Below are positions 1-8,819 of a DNA stretch of 64,000 bases, piece after piece. A program made the translations under genes and the position numbers. Within the stretch, counting starts at the first letter, position 1. The number at the start of each line of letters is the position of its first letter. The stretch comes from Opitutus sp. (GTDB taxonomy: Bacteria > Verrucomicrobiota > Verrucomicrobiae > Opitutales > Opitutaceae). A model generated the notes under the pieces. It searched no databases. It was not told where the DNA came from and saw only the letters and a program-made list of their open reading frames with translations. Location: positions 10,284 through 74,283 of the forward strand of contig SIBR01000015.1 in the NCBI GenBank assembly GCA_009695065.1. The letters are read 5' to 3'.

Positions 1-450
1 ATCCGTGAGGCGGCTAATCAGGCCGTGAAACGCGTCGAAGCCCAGGCGGCGCAGGCCGGTTTCGCTGCGCGTGCGGCGGGTGGCGCGCACGACCTCGGTG
101 CCATCGCGCCAGGCGGCGACGAGTTCGGGGATGAGTTCGGGCGGATCCTGGAGATCGGCGTCCATGGTGATGACGGCGTCGAACTCCGCGGCTCGCGCGA
201 GGCCAGCGGAGAGCGCGCTTTGGAAGCCGAAGTTGCGTGTGAGCTCGACGAGCGTGAAGCGCGGATCGCGCGCGGCCTGCGCGCGGATCAGGGTGGCGGA
301 TCGGTCGCGGCTGCCGTCGTCGATGAGGATGGCCTGCCAGGTGCAGCCGGGCTGGGCGTCGAACAGCGCGATCAGCCGGGCACAGAGCTGCGGCAGGACG
401 GCTTCCTCGTTGAAGATCGGGATGACGACAGCGATGCGGGAAATGGTCAT
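1..450 (-). CDS. Glycosyltransferase family 2, polyprenyl-phosphate sugar transferase type (3' end cut by window edge)
   Basis: The reverse strand encodes an uninterrupted N-terminal stretch of 150 residues starting at ATG 450 (MTISRIAVVIPIFNEE...) and running off the left edge. It has the GT-A opening VVIPIFNEE, a nucleotide-binding IDDGSRD and the metal-binding DADLQDPPE. This pattern is typical of DPM1/GtrB-like enzymes, which transfer a sugar from a nucleotide donor to a polyprenyl phosphate on the cytoplasmic face of the membrane. Many full-length members carry C-terminal membrane helices; those would lie outside the window. It is divergent from the broken oxidoreductase at 524, and a second GT2 of the same type lies at 1168-1857, suggesting a surface-polysaccharide locus. 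The family is secure; donor and acceptor are unknown. Confidence 0.85.
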   Translation of the reverse strand, partial: MTISRIAVVIPIFNEEAVLPQLCARLIALFDAQPGCTWQAILIDDGSRDRSATLIRAQAARDPRFTLVELTRNFGFQSALSAGLARAAEFDAVITMDADLQDPPELIPELVAAWRDGTEVVRATRRTRSETGLRRLGFDAFHGLISRLTD

Positions 451-523
451 GGACTCGGCGGCAGAACGAGGGGACAGGATGGGAAAAGTGCCGCGCAGCG
501 CGAGCACAAGTGCCGGTGGTCCC

Positions 524-1101
524 GATGAAAGAATCGCAAAAATCCTTCGCGTTTTCAGTTATAGGCCCGGCTGGTGGCCGTGTCGCGAGCTATGCTTGGG
601 TGCGGCTGTTTCCCCGACGGCCGGAGCGCTCATTCGAAGACTGGGTGACGAACCGCTTCGGGCGGCGGCTGTTCAATATCTTTTTTCGGACGTATACGGA
701 AAAGGTCTGGGGCATTCCGACCAGCGAACTCAGCGCGGATTGGGCGGCGCAGCGGATCAAGGGACTGTCGCTCTCGAAGGCGATTGTGAACGCGTTTCGC
801 GGCGCGCAGCCGGACGGCGAGGGCGGCGCGGTGATCAAGACCCTGATCGACACGTTCGACTATCCGCGACTCGGGCCGGGCGTTGGCCGCTTTTGCGAAT
901 CTGCAGGTGATCGGCCGCAACGGCATGCACAAATACAACAACCAGGATCACTCGATGATGACGGCGTTGCTCGCCGTGCGGAATTTGCAGGGCGAAAACT
1001 TTAATCTTTGGAACGTCAACGCCGATGCGGAATACCACGAGGGTGCTCCCGACGCCGAGGATGCTTCCGGCCGGCTCATGCCGGCGCGGACCCGGAGGTA
1101 A
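524..1101 (+). pseudogene. Broken NAD(P)/FAD-dependent oxidoreductase (protoporphyrinogen-oxidase/UDP-galactopyranose-mutase-like)
   Basis: Two blocks typical of one flavoprotein family lie in different frames. The first (about 578-880) includes RRPERSFEDWVTNRFG, RTYTEKVWGIP and ADWAAQRIKGLS and ends at DYPRLGPG. The second (about 889-1050) begins FANLQVIGRNGMHKYNNQD and ends NVNADAEYHE, which is how this family normally finishes. Missing are the N-terminal FAD-binding Rossmann motif (GxGxxG) and the long stretch that normally separates the two blocks, and a frame change joins them. Relatives of about 450-500 residues are common beside polyprenyl-phosphate glycosyltransferases, as here. The fragment is therefore a deletion-ridden remnant, not a functional gene. 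The apparent start at 524 has no family support. Confidence 0.75.
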
Positions 1102-1167
1102 GGATTGCCGGGACGGGTTTCGATCAACCGCCGTTGCGCCGGCGGCGCGGCCGGTCCGCACCGGTTG

Positions 1168-1857
1168 TCAGCGAAATAGATTATATTTCAGGATCGCCCA
1201 CAGCGCGCGGAAGCCGTCGCGCCAGCCGATCTTTTTGCCCTCGGCGTAGGTGCGGCCGTAATAGCTGATGCCAACCTCGTAGATCACGACGTCGAGCTTG
1301 GCCACCTTTGCCGTGATCTCCGGCTCGAACCCGAAGCGGTTTTCCTCGATGGTGATCTTTTTCAGCACTTCACGCCGGAACAGCTTATAGCAGGTCTCCA
1401 TGTCCGTGAGGTTGAGATTCGTGGCCATGTTCGAGCACAGCGTGAGAAACTTGTTGCCGACCATGTGCCAGAAATAGACGACGCGGTGGGGCCCGCCGCC
1501 TTGGAAACGCGAGCCGAAGACCACGTCGGCGCGACCGTCGACAATCGGTTGGAGCAGTTTGGGGTATTCCTGCGGGTCGTATTCGAGGTCGGCATCCTGC
1601 ACGATCACCACGTCGCCGGTGGCGGCCGCGAAGCCGGTGCGGACGGCCGCGCCTTTGCCCTGGTTGACCTCGTGGTAGATGATCCGGTCGACGAGCGGCG
1701 CGATCTGGGTGCGGAGGAGGTCCCGCGTGCCGTCGCGCGAGCAATCGTCGACGATGATGATCTCCTTGTCCTTCACCGGCGCCGCCCGCACGCGATCGAT
1801 GATCAGGCGGATGGTCTTGGCCTCGTTGTAGCAGGGAATGACGATGGAGAGCTTCAT
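1168..1857 (-). CDS. Glycosyltransferase family 2 (DPM1-like polyprenyl-phosphate hexose synthase)
   Basis: A 229-residue GT2 enzyme starting at ATG 1857. It opens with [10 protein letters not shown], followed by the nucleotide-binding [12 protein letters not shown] (residues about 34-45) and the metal-binding [12 protein letters not shown] (about 89-100). Near the C-terminus [14 protein letters not shown] and [12 protein letters not shown] are characteristic of the short, soluble dolichyl/polyprenyl-phosphate mannose or glucose synthases. The length fits that subgroup without membrane anchors. It would load a hexose onto undecaprenyl phosphate at the cytoplasmic membrane for later transfer to glycan or protein. 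The gene ends close to the oxidoreductase remnant (524-1101), and a DUF115-type fragment lies upstream, so the locus looks like a partly eroded glycan cluster. Substrate not predictable. Confidence 0.9.
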   Translation of the reverse strand: MKLSIVIPCYNEAKTIRLIIDRVRAAPVKDKEIIIVDDCSRDGTRDLLRTQIAPLVDRIIYHEVNQGKGAAVRTGFAAATGDVVIVQDADLEYDPQEYPKLLQPIVDGRADVVFGSRFQGGGPHRVVYFWHMVGNKFLTLCSNMATNLNLTDMETCYKLFRREVLKKITIEENRFGFEPEITAKVAKLDVVIYEVGISYYGRTYAEGKKIGWRDGFRALWAILKYNLFR

Positions 1858-1933
1858 GCGGCGCGTGGGGACAAACGGTAGGGGCAGTCTTCGCCAGGGG
1901 AAGTATTTTTAAACGCGGGCTGGGCGGATCGCG

Positions 1934-2143
1934 TCAGCGGGCAGTAGGAAACAGCGCCTCGAGCTCGACGCGCGGAAACACATCGAGCAGGCCGCCGCGC
2001 GTGGCATTGAAGATCCGCACGCCCCGGGCGGTGGCGATTGCGCGGAGCGCCTTGTATTGCCGCCACAAGGTTACGTAGCTGGCGAACTCGGTCTCCAGAT
2101 CCGATGGCGGTCGCTTGGGTCGGCATGAGAGCCGCTGCGCCAA
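1934..2143 (-). pseudogene. C-terminal remnant, DUF115/6-hydroxymethylpterin-pyrophosphokinase-like (motility accessory) protein
   Basis: Within the roughly 350 bases between two intact genes, the reverse strand has a short open frame whose C-terminal half (TLWRQYKALRAIATARGV, RIFNATRGGLLDVFPRVEL) resembles the extreme C-terminus of DUF115-type proteins. Those typically end in an N-A-[ST]-x-G-G-x-L-x-x-F-x-R-V pattern. Nothing upstream supplies the roughly 500 residues that should precede it, so I read it as a surviving tail of a deleted gene. The similarity is from memory of the family and covers only about 50 residues. The alternative is a chance open frame in GC-rich DNA. Confidence 0.45.
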
Positions 2144-2213
2144 ATCCCGGCAAGCACGCGGGACGGCGGGGTGGCGCTTGACGCTGGCGCGCGTGGCCTA
2201 ACAGGCTCGCCCG

Positions 2214-2888
2214 ATGTCGACTGAGGTGGTGCTGCCAAAACGAAAAGTGCCGGTCATCAAGCTGGCGCTCGCCGGGCTGCTTGTGCTCGCAGGAGCGGTG
2301 GTGCTGTTGCGCGGTTTCGACTGGCGGACCCAGGTTTTGCACGGGATAGAGTTGCTGCGCCGGGCCGGACCCGGGGTGTATTTTGCGACCATGACGGTGT
2401 TGCCGTCGGTCGGCGTTCCGCTGATGGCCTTTACGATTCCAGCCGGTGAAGCCTTTGCCGGACAGATGGGCATGGGTGGCGTCATCGCGGCGGCGCTCGC
2501 GTCGATCGCAGTGAACCTGGCGTTGACCTACTGGCTCGCCCGTTACGCGTTCCGGCCGGTCTTGACGTGGCTGATCCAGCGCTATGGCTATCAGATCCCG
2601 CGAGTGACTCCAGACAATGCGCTGAACGTGCTGCTCGTGGTGCGGCTGACGCCGGGACCACCCTATGCGTTGCAAGGGTTCGTGCTCGGCATCGCGGAGG
2701 CGCCCTTTCGACTCTACATGATCGTTTCGTGGCTGGCGGTGTTGCCGTGGGCGATCGGCGCCATCGTGTTGGGGCAGGGGCTGTTCAACGGCAATTTTCG
2801 GGCCGCGGCGTCGGGACTGGGCGTGCTCGTCGTCGGGGCGATCGCCGTGCAATGGGTGCGCAAAAAGCATTTACGACGTGAAGGCTGA
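2214..2888 (+). CDS. TVP38/TMEM64 family (VTT-domain) membrane protein
   Basis: A 224-residue integral membrane protein. Hydrophobic segments lie at about residues 15-33, 55-80, 88-112, 140-160, 165-185 and 195-212. The VTT (DedA/SNARE-associated) signature is present as RLTPGPPYALQGFVLGI (about residues 143-159), with its conserved Arg, two prolines and glycine. Family members act in membrane lipid scrambling or transport, but bacterial substrates are mostly undefined. The start ATG at 2214 gives a short Lys/Arg-rich cytoplasmic N-terminus before the first helix. The 3' end overlaps the start of xseA by 11 bases, implying co-transcription and translational coupling, although no functional link is obvious. 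Confidence 0.85.
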   Translation: MSTEVVLPKRKVPVIKLALAGLLVLAGAVVLLRGFDWRTQVLHGIELLRRAGPGVYFATMTVLPSVGVPLMAFTIPAGEAFAGQMGMGGVIAAALASIAVNLALTYWLARYAFRPVLTWLIQRYGYQIPRVTPDNALNVLLVVRLTPGPPYALQGFVLGIAEAPFRLYMIVSWLAVLPWAIGAIVLGQGLFNGNFRAAASGLGVLVVGAIAVQWVRKKHLRREG

Positions 2889-4158
2889 AATAGACCTCGG
2901 CGACAAAGGCACTCGGGCGGAAAGCGTCAGCGAGTTCACGCGGCGTGTGAAGACGCTGCTGGAGAGCGGCGTCCAGCCGGGCTGGGTGCGCGGCGAGGTT
3001 TCCAACCTGCGGGCGCAGGCCAGCGGGCACGTCTATTTTTCATTGAAGGACGCCGGGGCGCAGCTGGCGGCCGTTTTGTTTCGCGGCGATGCGGCACGCC
3101 AGACGGTGCAATTACGCGACGGAGCGCAGGTCGTCGTTTTCGGCGAAGTCAGCGTTTACGAGGCGCGCGGGCAGTATCAGCTCATCGTGCGGGCCGTCGT
3201 GGAGGACGGCGTCGGCCGGCTGCAGCGCGAGTTCGAGGCCTTGAAGGCCCGGCTGGCCGGGGAGGGCCTGTTCGCCGCGGAGCGGAAGCGGCCCATCCCG
3301 ACGATGCCGCGCACGGTGGGCTTTATCACGTCGCCCACGGGGGCGGCCGTGCAGGATTTCGTTCGCATCATCACCCGGCGCAAGTGGCGCGGCCGGGTGG
3401 TGGTGTTACCGGCCAAGGTGCAGGGCGACGGGGCGGCCGCGGAGATGGCGGCCATGCTCCGTCTGGCCGAACAACTCGGGATCTTCGACCTCGTCGTGAT
3501 CGGCCGCGGCGGCGGCAGCCTCGAGGACTTGTGGGCGTTCAACGAGGAGGTGCTGGTGCGGGCGGTGGCGGCGTGCGCCATCCCCGTCATTTCCGCCGTC
3601 GGCCACGAAATCGATTTTTCCCTGTGCGATTTCGTGGCCGACCTGCGGGCGGAAACTCCCAGTGCGGCGGCGGAATTGATCACGAGCCATTTCCTCGACG
3701 GCGTGGACCGGCTGCGACAGGCGGACGAGGCCCTGCTCGCCCGGGCCGAGGGAGCGGTGCGGGAGGCGGATGCGCGACTGGACCATGCCCGGTCCCGGCT
3801 GCGCCTGCTGACGCCGGCGGCGCAGATCGAACAGGGGTATCTGCGGCTCGATGATTTTTCCAACCGGCTGGTCTCGGCGGCGCGCAACGCGGTGCATGCG
3901 TGCCGGCTTGATTGGGCGGAGGCGGCCGCCGGGTTGCAACGGCACTCGCCGGAAAAGCGGGTGCAGCTCGAATCGCACCGGTTGCTCTCGTTGTGGAAAC
4001 GGCTGCAGGCGGCGAGTCCGGCCTCGGTGCTCAACCGCGGTTTTGTCATGCTCCGCGACGACACGGGCGTCCCCGTGACGCGCCGCGCCGCGGTAAAATC
4101 CGGACAGGCGCTTGCGGCCGAATTCGCGGATGGCACGACGCGGTTGCGAGCGGAATGA
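2878..4158 (+). CDS. xseA: Exodeoxyribonuclease VII large subunit
   Basis: A 426-residue protein starting at GTG 2878 inside the end of the upstream gene. An N-terminal OB-fold (about residues 12-110, with GWVRGEVSNLRAQASGHVYF) is followed by the XseA catalytic core. Family landmarks are IPTMPRTVGFITSPTGAAVQD, RRKWRGRVVVLPAKVQG, the glycine-rich VIGRGGGSLEDLW, NEEVLVRA and ISAVGHEIDFSLCDFVADLRAETPSAAAE. The C-terminal helical part is Arg/Ala-rich and ends with the usual SPASVLNRGFVMLRD-type barrel segment. With XseB the enzyme degrades single-stranded DNA to oligonucleotides in repair. No xseB-like gene follows directly; the next gene is msrB. Length and motif set are complete. Confidence 0.95.
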   Translation: MKAEIDLGDKGTRAESVSEFTRRVKTLLESGVQPGWVRGEVSNLRAQASGHVYFSLKDAGAQLAAVLFRGDAARQTVQLRDGAQVVVFGEVSVYEARGQYQLIVRAVVEDGVGRLQREFEALKARLAGEGLFAAERKRPIPTMPRTVGFITSPTGAAVQDFVRIITRRKWRGRVVVLPAKVQGDGAAAEMAAMLRLAEQLGIFDLVVIGRGGGSLEDLWAFNEEVLVRAVAACAIPVISAVGHEIDFSLCDFVADLRAETPSAAAELITSHFLDGVDRLRQADEALLARAEGAVREADARLDHARSRLRLLTPAAQIEQGYLRLDDFSNRLVSAARNAVHACRLDWAEAAAGLQRHSPEKRVQLESHRLLSLWKRLQAASPASVLNRGFVMLRDDTGVPVTRRAAVKSGQALAAEFADGTTRLRAE

Positions 4159-4217
4159 TGCCGCCGGCACTGGAATATTGCAGCGATTGAGCTACGTTCG
4201 GAGAGATTCCTTCACCC

Positions 4218-4751
4218 GTGAGCACGAAACCCGTTCAGAATTTCACGTCCGCCCTTTCCGCCTGCGGCCTGCCCTCGCAGGTCGTGATCGATCGCGCACG
4301 GATGCCGGTGCACCGCACGGATGCCGAATGGCAGCAAATGCTGACGCCCCGCCAATACCGGGTCGCGCGCGAGCAGGGCACGGAGCCACCGTTTGCCAAC
4401 GAATTCTGGGATCACCACGAGGACGGCGTTTATTTTAGTGTCTGCAGCGACACGCCGCTGTTCGACGGCCGGGACAAATTCGAGAGCGGCACCGGCTGGC
4501 CGAGTTTTACGAAGCCGATCGAACCGGCGTTTGTGGGCGAGCATGTGGACACGAGCCACGGTATGCGGCGGGTGGAGGCACACTGCAGTATCGACGGCGG
4601 GCACCTCGGCCACGTATTTCCCGACGGGCCGCGCGCGCAGGGCGGCCTGCGTTATTGCATCAACAGCGCTTCGCTCCGGTTCATGCCGCGGAAGGAGTAT
4701 GAGGCGTGGCTCCGAGCCAACGGTTCGGGTTCGGCGGCCGCGGGAGGGTAA
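4218..4751 (+). CDS. msrB: Peptide-methionine (R)-S-oxide reductase
   Basis: A 177-residue cytoplasmic MsrB (no signal peptide) that reduces methionine-R-sulfoxide in proteins with thioredoxin. Diagnostic blocks are [16 protein letters not shown] (residues about 82-97), [10 protein letters not shown] (129-138) and [11 protein letters not shown] (145-155), whose Cys147 is the catalytic residue. The usual zinc site is not kept: the first CxxC is reduced to one Cys76 (VCSDTPLF) and the second pair to Cys123 ([14 protein letters not shown]). This is therefore a zinc-free form. The start is GTG 4218; an N-terminal extension of about 30 residues precedes the domain. It lies 59 bases after xseA on the same strand and converges on the Gfo/Idh/MocA gene across a hairpin. 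Confidence 0.93.
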   Translation: MSTKPVQNFTSALSACGLPSQVVIDRARMPVHRTDAEWQQMLTPRQYRVAREQGTEPPFANEFWDHHEDGVYFSVCSDTPLFDGRDKFESGTGWPSFTKPIEPAFVGEHVDTSHGMRRVEAHCSIDGGHLGHVFPDGPRAQGGLRYCINSASLRFMPRKEYEAWLRANGSGSAAAGG

Positions 4752-4753
4752 TC

Positions 4754-4781
4754 GCGGGCCGGTCAATTAATCCCGGCCCGC
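4754..4781. terminator. Hairpin between convergent msrB and Gfo/Idh/MocA genes
   Basis: A perfect 9-bp inverted repeat, GCGGGCCGG at 4754-4762 and CCGGCCCGC at 4773-4781, has a 10-base AT-rich loop. It sits in the 40-base gap between two convergent stop codons. No U-run follows on either side, so this is a candidate bidirectional pause or terminator only. Confidence 0.45.
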
Positions 4782-4791
4782 TCTGCCACGG

Positions 4792-5949
4792 CTAGACCGC
4801 CGGCATCTTCATCCACTTCGCGCCGGCGTTGCCGCTTTTCACGACGGTTTCAATGAAGGCCATGCCTTCGACGCCGTCCTGAATCGTGGGAAAATCTAAA
4901 TTCTTCGGCCGGGTTCTTCCCATGACTTCCGCGACGATCGCGCGGAATGCCTCGCGGTAGATATTGCCGAAGGCCTCCAGGTAACCTTCCGGGTGTCCGG
5001 CCGGAAGGCGCGTAAAGCGGGCGGCGTTGATGCTGACGTAGCCGTTGCCCCGGCGCCAGATTTCGCGCGGCTTGTCCGGATATTTCACGGTGAGTTCATT
5101 CGGGTGCTCCTGATGCCACTCGAGCGAGGCCTTCGTGCCGTAGACGCGGAGGTTGAGGGCGTTTTCGTCGCCGACGCTGATTTGCGAGGCGTGGATGATG
5201 CCCTTCGCGCCACCCTTGAAACGCACGAGGATGTTGCCGTCGTCGTCGAGCTTGCGGCCTTTCACGAACGTCGTGAGGTCGGCGCACAGCGAGTCGATGT
5301 GCAGGCCGGTGACGTAACGGGCGAGACTTTCGGCGTGCGTGCCGATATCGCCGATGCAACCGGCCGCACCGCTGCGCTTGGGATCGGTGCGCCAGCCCGC
5401 CTGTTTCTGGCCGGTCTTTTCGAGGAGCGTGCTCAGCCAGCCCTGCGGGTACTCGGCGACGACCTTGCGGATGTCGCCCAGCGCACCGCTACGGACGAAA
5501 TCGCGTGCCTGCTTCACCATCGGATTGCCGGTGTAATTGTGGGTGAGGACGAAAACTTTTTTCGTCCGCTTTACGATGGCGCGAAGACGCTTGGCCTCAT
5601 CGAGATTGAAAGTCGCGGGTTTGTCGCAAACGACGTTGAAGCCGTTTTCGAGAAACAGCTTCGCGGGCGGGAAATGCTGGTGGTTCGGCGTCACGATGAC
5701 GACGAAGTCGAGCCGCTCGTCCTCGGGCATCCGGGCCTCGGCCTTCGCCATCGCGGCGTAGCTGCCGTAAACGCGGGCCGGATCGAGAAAGAGGTCGGCC
5801 CCGGAGGCCGTGGACCGCGCCGGGTCGGAGGAAAATGCGCCGGCGACGAGCTGCGCCTGACCGTCCATGGCGGCGGCGATGCGATGCACGGCCCCGATGA
5901 AGGCGCCGCGGCCGCCGCCGATCATGCCAAAACGAAGTTTTCTGTTCAT
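4792..5949 (-). CDS. Gfo/Idh/MocA family oxidoreductase
   Basis: A 385-residue cytoplasmic NAD(P)-dependent sugar dehydrogenase-type protein. The Rossmann motif [17 protein letters not shown] is at residues 7-23, the substrate-side N-P-N-H motif appears as VTPNHQH, and the family lysine lies in [13 protein letters not shown]. The C-terminal half carries [16 protein letters not shown] and the [12 protein letters not shown] region typical of this class. ATG 5949 puts the Rossmann fold at the N-terminus; the frame stays open upstream but with non-conserved sequence. The sugar isomerase/epimerase gene lies 67 bases upstream on the same strand, and such pairs commonly act together in oxidation or epimerisation of sugars or inositols. 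Exact substrate unknown. Confidence 0.9.
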   Translation of the reverse strand: MNRKLRFGMIGGGRGAFIGAVHRIAAAMDGQAQLVAGAFSSDPARSTASGADLFLDPARVYGSYAAMAKAEARMPEDERLDFVVIVTPNHQHFPPAKLFLENGFNVVCDKPATFNLDEAKRLRAIVKRTKKVFVLTHNYTGNPMVKQARDFVRSGALGDIRKVVAEYPQGWLSTLLEKTGQKQAGWRTDPKRSGAAGCIGDIGTHAESLARYVTGLHIDSLCADLTTFVKGRKLDDDGNILVRFKGGAKGIIHASQISVGDENALNLRVYGTKASLEWHQEHPNELTVKYPDKPREIWRRGNGYVSINAARFTRLPAGHPEGYLEAFGNIYREAFRAIVAEVMGRTRPKNLDFPTIQDGVEGMAFIETVVKSGNAGAKWMKMPAV

Positions 5950-6016
5950 AAAAGGAAGTGCGGGTTGCGGGCGGGTGGGATGGACTGGGCGCGCCACTCG
6001 CGTCGCGCGCTGGCGT

Positions 6017-7060
6017 TTACCGCTTCTGCTTGTCGAACGCCGCGTCGAACGCGACGGCGCTCGCCGGGAAATCCATTTTGCGCACAAAGGCGGCGGCCTC
6101 GGCGGCGCCGTGCATGCGGTCCATTCGAATGTCCTCCCACTCGACGCTGAGCGGGCCGCGATAACCGACGTCATTGAGCGCGACGATGATGTCCTCGAAC
6201 TTGATGTCGCCGCGACCGGGCGAGCGGAAGTCCCAAGCACGCCGTGGATCGCCGAAGTTTACGTGGCCGCCAAAGGTGCCGACCGTGCCATCGCCGTGAC
6301 CCCACCAGACGTCCTTCATGTGGGCGTGGAAGATGCGCTCGCCGAGCAGCCGGATGAATTTAACATAGTCCACGCCCTGGTAGCCGAGGTGGGAGGGATC
6401 GTAGTTGAAACCGAAACGCTTGTGGCCGTTGACCGCGGCGATGGCGCGCTGCGCGCTGGCAATATCGAACGCGATTTCGGTCGGGTGTACCTCAAGGCCG
6501 AAATTGACGTCGAGTTTGTCGAACGCCTCGAGGATCGGCCCGAACCGCTTCGCGAAATCCGCGTAGCCCGCGTCCCAGTAAGCCTGCGACGTCGGGGGAA
6601 AGGCATAGATCGAATGCCAGATGCTCGAACCGGTGAAGCCGTTGACGACGGTGGGGAAGCTGACGCCGTTTTTGCGCGCGGGATTGGCATCGAAAAAGGC
6701 CCGCGCGCCCTTGGCCGCGGTGATGAGCTTGCGCGCGGCGCGCTTGCGCACGCCCTCGGGATCACCGTCGCCCCAGACGTCGGGTGGCAGGATCGCCTGG
6801 TGCCGCTCGTCGATGGGATCGCAGATGGCCTGGCCGACGAGATGGCACGAGATGGCGTAGCAACTCAGGCCGTGGTCCTTGAGGAGCGCCCATTTTTCAT
6901 GGACGTATTTCTTGCTCGAGGCGGCGGCATCGACGTCGAAGTGGTCGCCCCAACAGGCGAGTTCCACGCCGTCGTAGCCCATCTTTTTCGCGAGCGGGGC
7001 CAGGGTTTCGAGCGAGAGGTCGGCCCATTGGCCGGTGAACAGGGTGACGGGACGGGGCAT
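6017..7060 (-). CDS. Sugar phosphate isomerase/epimerase (xylose-isomerase-like TIM barrel)
   Basis: A 347-residue AP-endonuclease-2/xylose-isomerase-like TIM barrel. Putative metal ligands are visible in order: Glu in [10 protein letters not shown], Asp and His in [12 protein letters not shown], His in [12 protein letters not shown] and Glu in [11 protein letters not shown]. It opens [21 protein letters not shown], and there is no signal peptide. It is the promoter-proximal gene of a two-gene unit with the Gfo/Idh/MocA oxidoreductase (67-base gap) and is divergent from apt. Members isomerise or epimerise free or phosphorylated sugars and inosose-like compounds; the partner dehydrogenase suggests sequential action on the same carbohydrate. 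The exact reaction cannot be read from sequence. Confidence 0.88.
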   Translation of the reverse strand: MPRPVTLFTGQWADLSLETLAPLAKKMGYDGVELACWGDHFDVDAAASSKKYVHEKWALLKDHGLSCYAISCHLVGQAICDPIDERHQAILPPDVWGDGDPEGVRKRAARKLITAAKGARAFFDANPARKNGVSFPTVVNGFTGSSIWHSIYAFPPTSQAYWDAGYADFAKRFGPILEAFDKLDVNFGLEVHPTEIAFDIASAQRAIAAVNGHKRFGFNYDPSHLGYQGVDYVKFIRLLGERIFHAHMKDVWWGHGDGTVGTFGGHVNFGDPRRAWDFRSPGRGDIKFEDIIVALNDVGYRGPLSVEWEDIRMDRMHGAAEAAAFVRKMDFPASAVAFDAAFDKQKR

Positions 7061-7230
7061 AGGGAGGGGAGTTGGCGCCCTCCACGCGGAGGGCGCGAGG
7101 AGGATTTCGCGACGCAGTGGGGGCCGGCAAGGAGAATGTCGCCGCCCGGTGCCGATGGCGGTTGCGCCGCTCCGGCGAGTTTTTCTTGCCGGGCGTCAGG
7201 GCCACGTTCCTCATCGCGGCGCATTTAAGT

Positions 7231-7782
7231 ATGAATCCCCCCGAACTCGCCGCCTTCCTGAAAGCCCGGGTGCGCACGGTTCGCGACTGGCCGAAGCCGC
7301 GGGTGAATTTTCGCGACGTCACAACTCTGCTCGGCGATTCCGAGGCTTTTCGCAGCATTGTGCGGGCATTTGCGATCGAATGCCGGCGGTTGAAGGTGGA
7401 CCGGGTGGCCGCGGTGGACGCCCGTGGCTTCATCCTCGGCGGGGCGGTGGCTTATGAGACGCACACGCCGTTCGTGCTGGTGCGCAAGAAGGGCAAGCTG
7501 CCGCACAAGACCGTGTCGGCGGACTACGCGCTCGAATACGGTTCGGCGACGATCGAAATCCATGCGGACGCATGCCGGCCAGGCGATCGCGTGTTGATCG
7601 TGGACGATCTCATCGCCACCGGCGGCACGCTGCTGGCGGCGGCGGAGTTGTTCCGGATCGTGGCGGCGGAAGTGGCGGGCGTCGCTGCGGTCATCGATTT
7701 GCCCGAACTCGGCGGCTCGGCCCGGCTACGCGCCGGAGGCCTGCCGGTGCATACGTTGTGCGAATTTTCCGAAGATGAGTAA
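7231..7782 (+). CDS. apt: Adenine phosphoribosyltransferase
   Basis: A 183-residue purine-salvage enzyme that converts adenine and PRPP to AMP in the cytoplasm. The type I PRTase PRPP-binding loop VLIVDDLIATGGT is at residues 121-133. The adenine-specific features are VNFRDVTTLL near residue 26, the ARGFILGGAVA block (64-74) and VRKKGKLPHKT (84-94). ATG 7231 is chosen because the family opens with a short helix and RDWPKPRVNFRD. The frame is open further upstream, but that sequence is not family-like. It overlaps the next gene by 8 bases, so the two are translationally coupled. Confidence 0.95.
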   Translation: MNPPELAAFLKARVRTVRDWPKPRVNFRDVTTLLGDSEAFRSIVRAFAIECRRLKVDRVAAVDARGFILGGAVAYETHTPFVLVRKKGKLPHKTVSADYALEYGSATIEIHADACRPGDRVLIVDDLIATGGTLLAAAELFRIVAAEVAGVAAVIDLPELGGSARLRAGGLPVHTLCEFSEDE

Positions 7783-8761
7783 CCGGCCCGCCAAGCTAAC
7801 GATCTGGAGCAACGCCCTGTTTTCCGACGCCGCCACGCGGTTGCTCGCCGAAGGCACCCGCGAACACCATCTGGTGTTTTCGAACGTGGTCTCGGCGTCC
7901 GTGCTCGTGGCCGGGCAGGCCGATCCGCTGCTAGCATCGGCCGACGTTGCGTTTGGCCAGCCCGATGAAACGCAAAGCCAGCAGTGCGCGCGGCTGCGCT
8001 GGGTGGAGGTCACGACGGCCGGTTATACGCGTTACGATACGTCGGAATTCCGCGAGAATTTCCAGGCCCGCGGTGCCGCTTTCACCAACGTCTCGGCGGT
8101 CTTCGCCGATCCCTGCGCGCAGCACGTGCTGGCCATGATACTGGCGCTCGGGCGCCAGTTGCTGCCGTCGTATCGCGATCAAATCACCGACCGTTCGTGG
8201 CATTACACCGAGCGGCGGTACGATTCGCGTCTGCTGACCGGGCAGACGGTGCTCTTGTTGGGCTTTGGCGCGATCGGTCGCCGGCTGGCGGAATTGCTCG
8301 CGCCTTTTGGGGTTAACCTGATCGCCGTGCGCCGGCAGACGCGCAGCGAACGCGGCGTCCGCATCATTTCGGAGGAGCACGTCAGCGCGGCGCTCGCGGC
8401 GGCGGATCATGTCGTGAACATCCTGCCCGAGAATGCCAGCACGCGGAACTACGTGAATGCCCGGCGGCTCTCCTGCTGCAAACCCGGCGCGCGCTTCTAC
8501 AACGTCGGGCGCGGCACCACGGTCGACCAGACGGCGTTGAGCGAGGCGTTGCGCTCGGGCCGGCTGGGCGCGGCTTATCTCGACGTGTTCACGACCGAGC
8601 CGTTGCCCCCGAACGATCCGATCCGGGACGCGCCGAATTGCTTCATCACCCCGCACACCGCCGGGGGTCGGAGCGACCAGGACGAGGCAATCGTCAACCA
8701 TTTCCTCGGCAACCTGCGCGCTTTCATTCGTGGGGAGGCGATGGTGGACCGCGTCGTCTGA
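7775..8761 (+). CDS. D-2-hydroxyacid dehydrogenase (NAD-binding)
   Basis: A 328-residue member of the D-isomer-specific 2-hydroxyacid dehydrogenase family, which interconverts 2-keto acids and D-2-hydroxy acids with NAD(P)H. The Rossmann motif VLLLGFGAIGRRLAELL lies at about residues 159-175. Other landmarks are the catalytic Arg in FYNVGRGTTVDQ, the Glu in LDVFTTEPLPPNDP and the catalytic His in CFITPHTAGG. The N-terminal substrate domain (WVEVTTAGYTRYD, ANVSAVFADPCAQHVLAM-like) is complete. The gene starts inside the last codons of apt (8-base overlap), so the pair is almost certainly one operon, although no metabolic link is known to me. Substrate unknown. Confidence 0.9.
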   Translation: MSNRPAKLTIWSNALFSDAATRLLAEGTREHHLVFSNVVSASVLVAGQADPLLASADVAFGQPDETQSQQCARLRWVEVTTAGYTRYDTSEFRENFQARGAAFTNVSAVFADPCAQHVLAMILALGRQLLPSYRDQITDRSWHYTERRYDSRLLTGQTVLLLGFGAIGRRLAELLAPFGVNLIAVRRQTRSERGVRIISEEHVSAALAAADHVVNILPENASTRNYVNARRLSCCKPGARFYNVGRGTTVDQTALSEALRSGRLGAAYLDVFTTEPLPPNDPIRDAPNCFITPHTAGGRSDQDEAIVNHFLGNLRAFIRGEAMVDRVV

Positions 8762-8819
8762 GCCTCGCCGTACTCGGCGGGCAGGGCAATCCGGGCGGAT
8801 GCGTGCGGGACGGGCGTCG

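Noticed and set aside
4993..6150. Plus-strand open frame over the Gfo/Idh/MocA gene
   Set aside because: Antisense shadow of a conserved dehydrogenase; the translation has no recognisable motifs.
8767..8780. CGCCG-TACT-CGGCG hairpin after the D-2-hydroxyacid dehydrogenase
   Set aside because: A five-base stem with no U-tract; common by chance in DNA of this composition.
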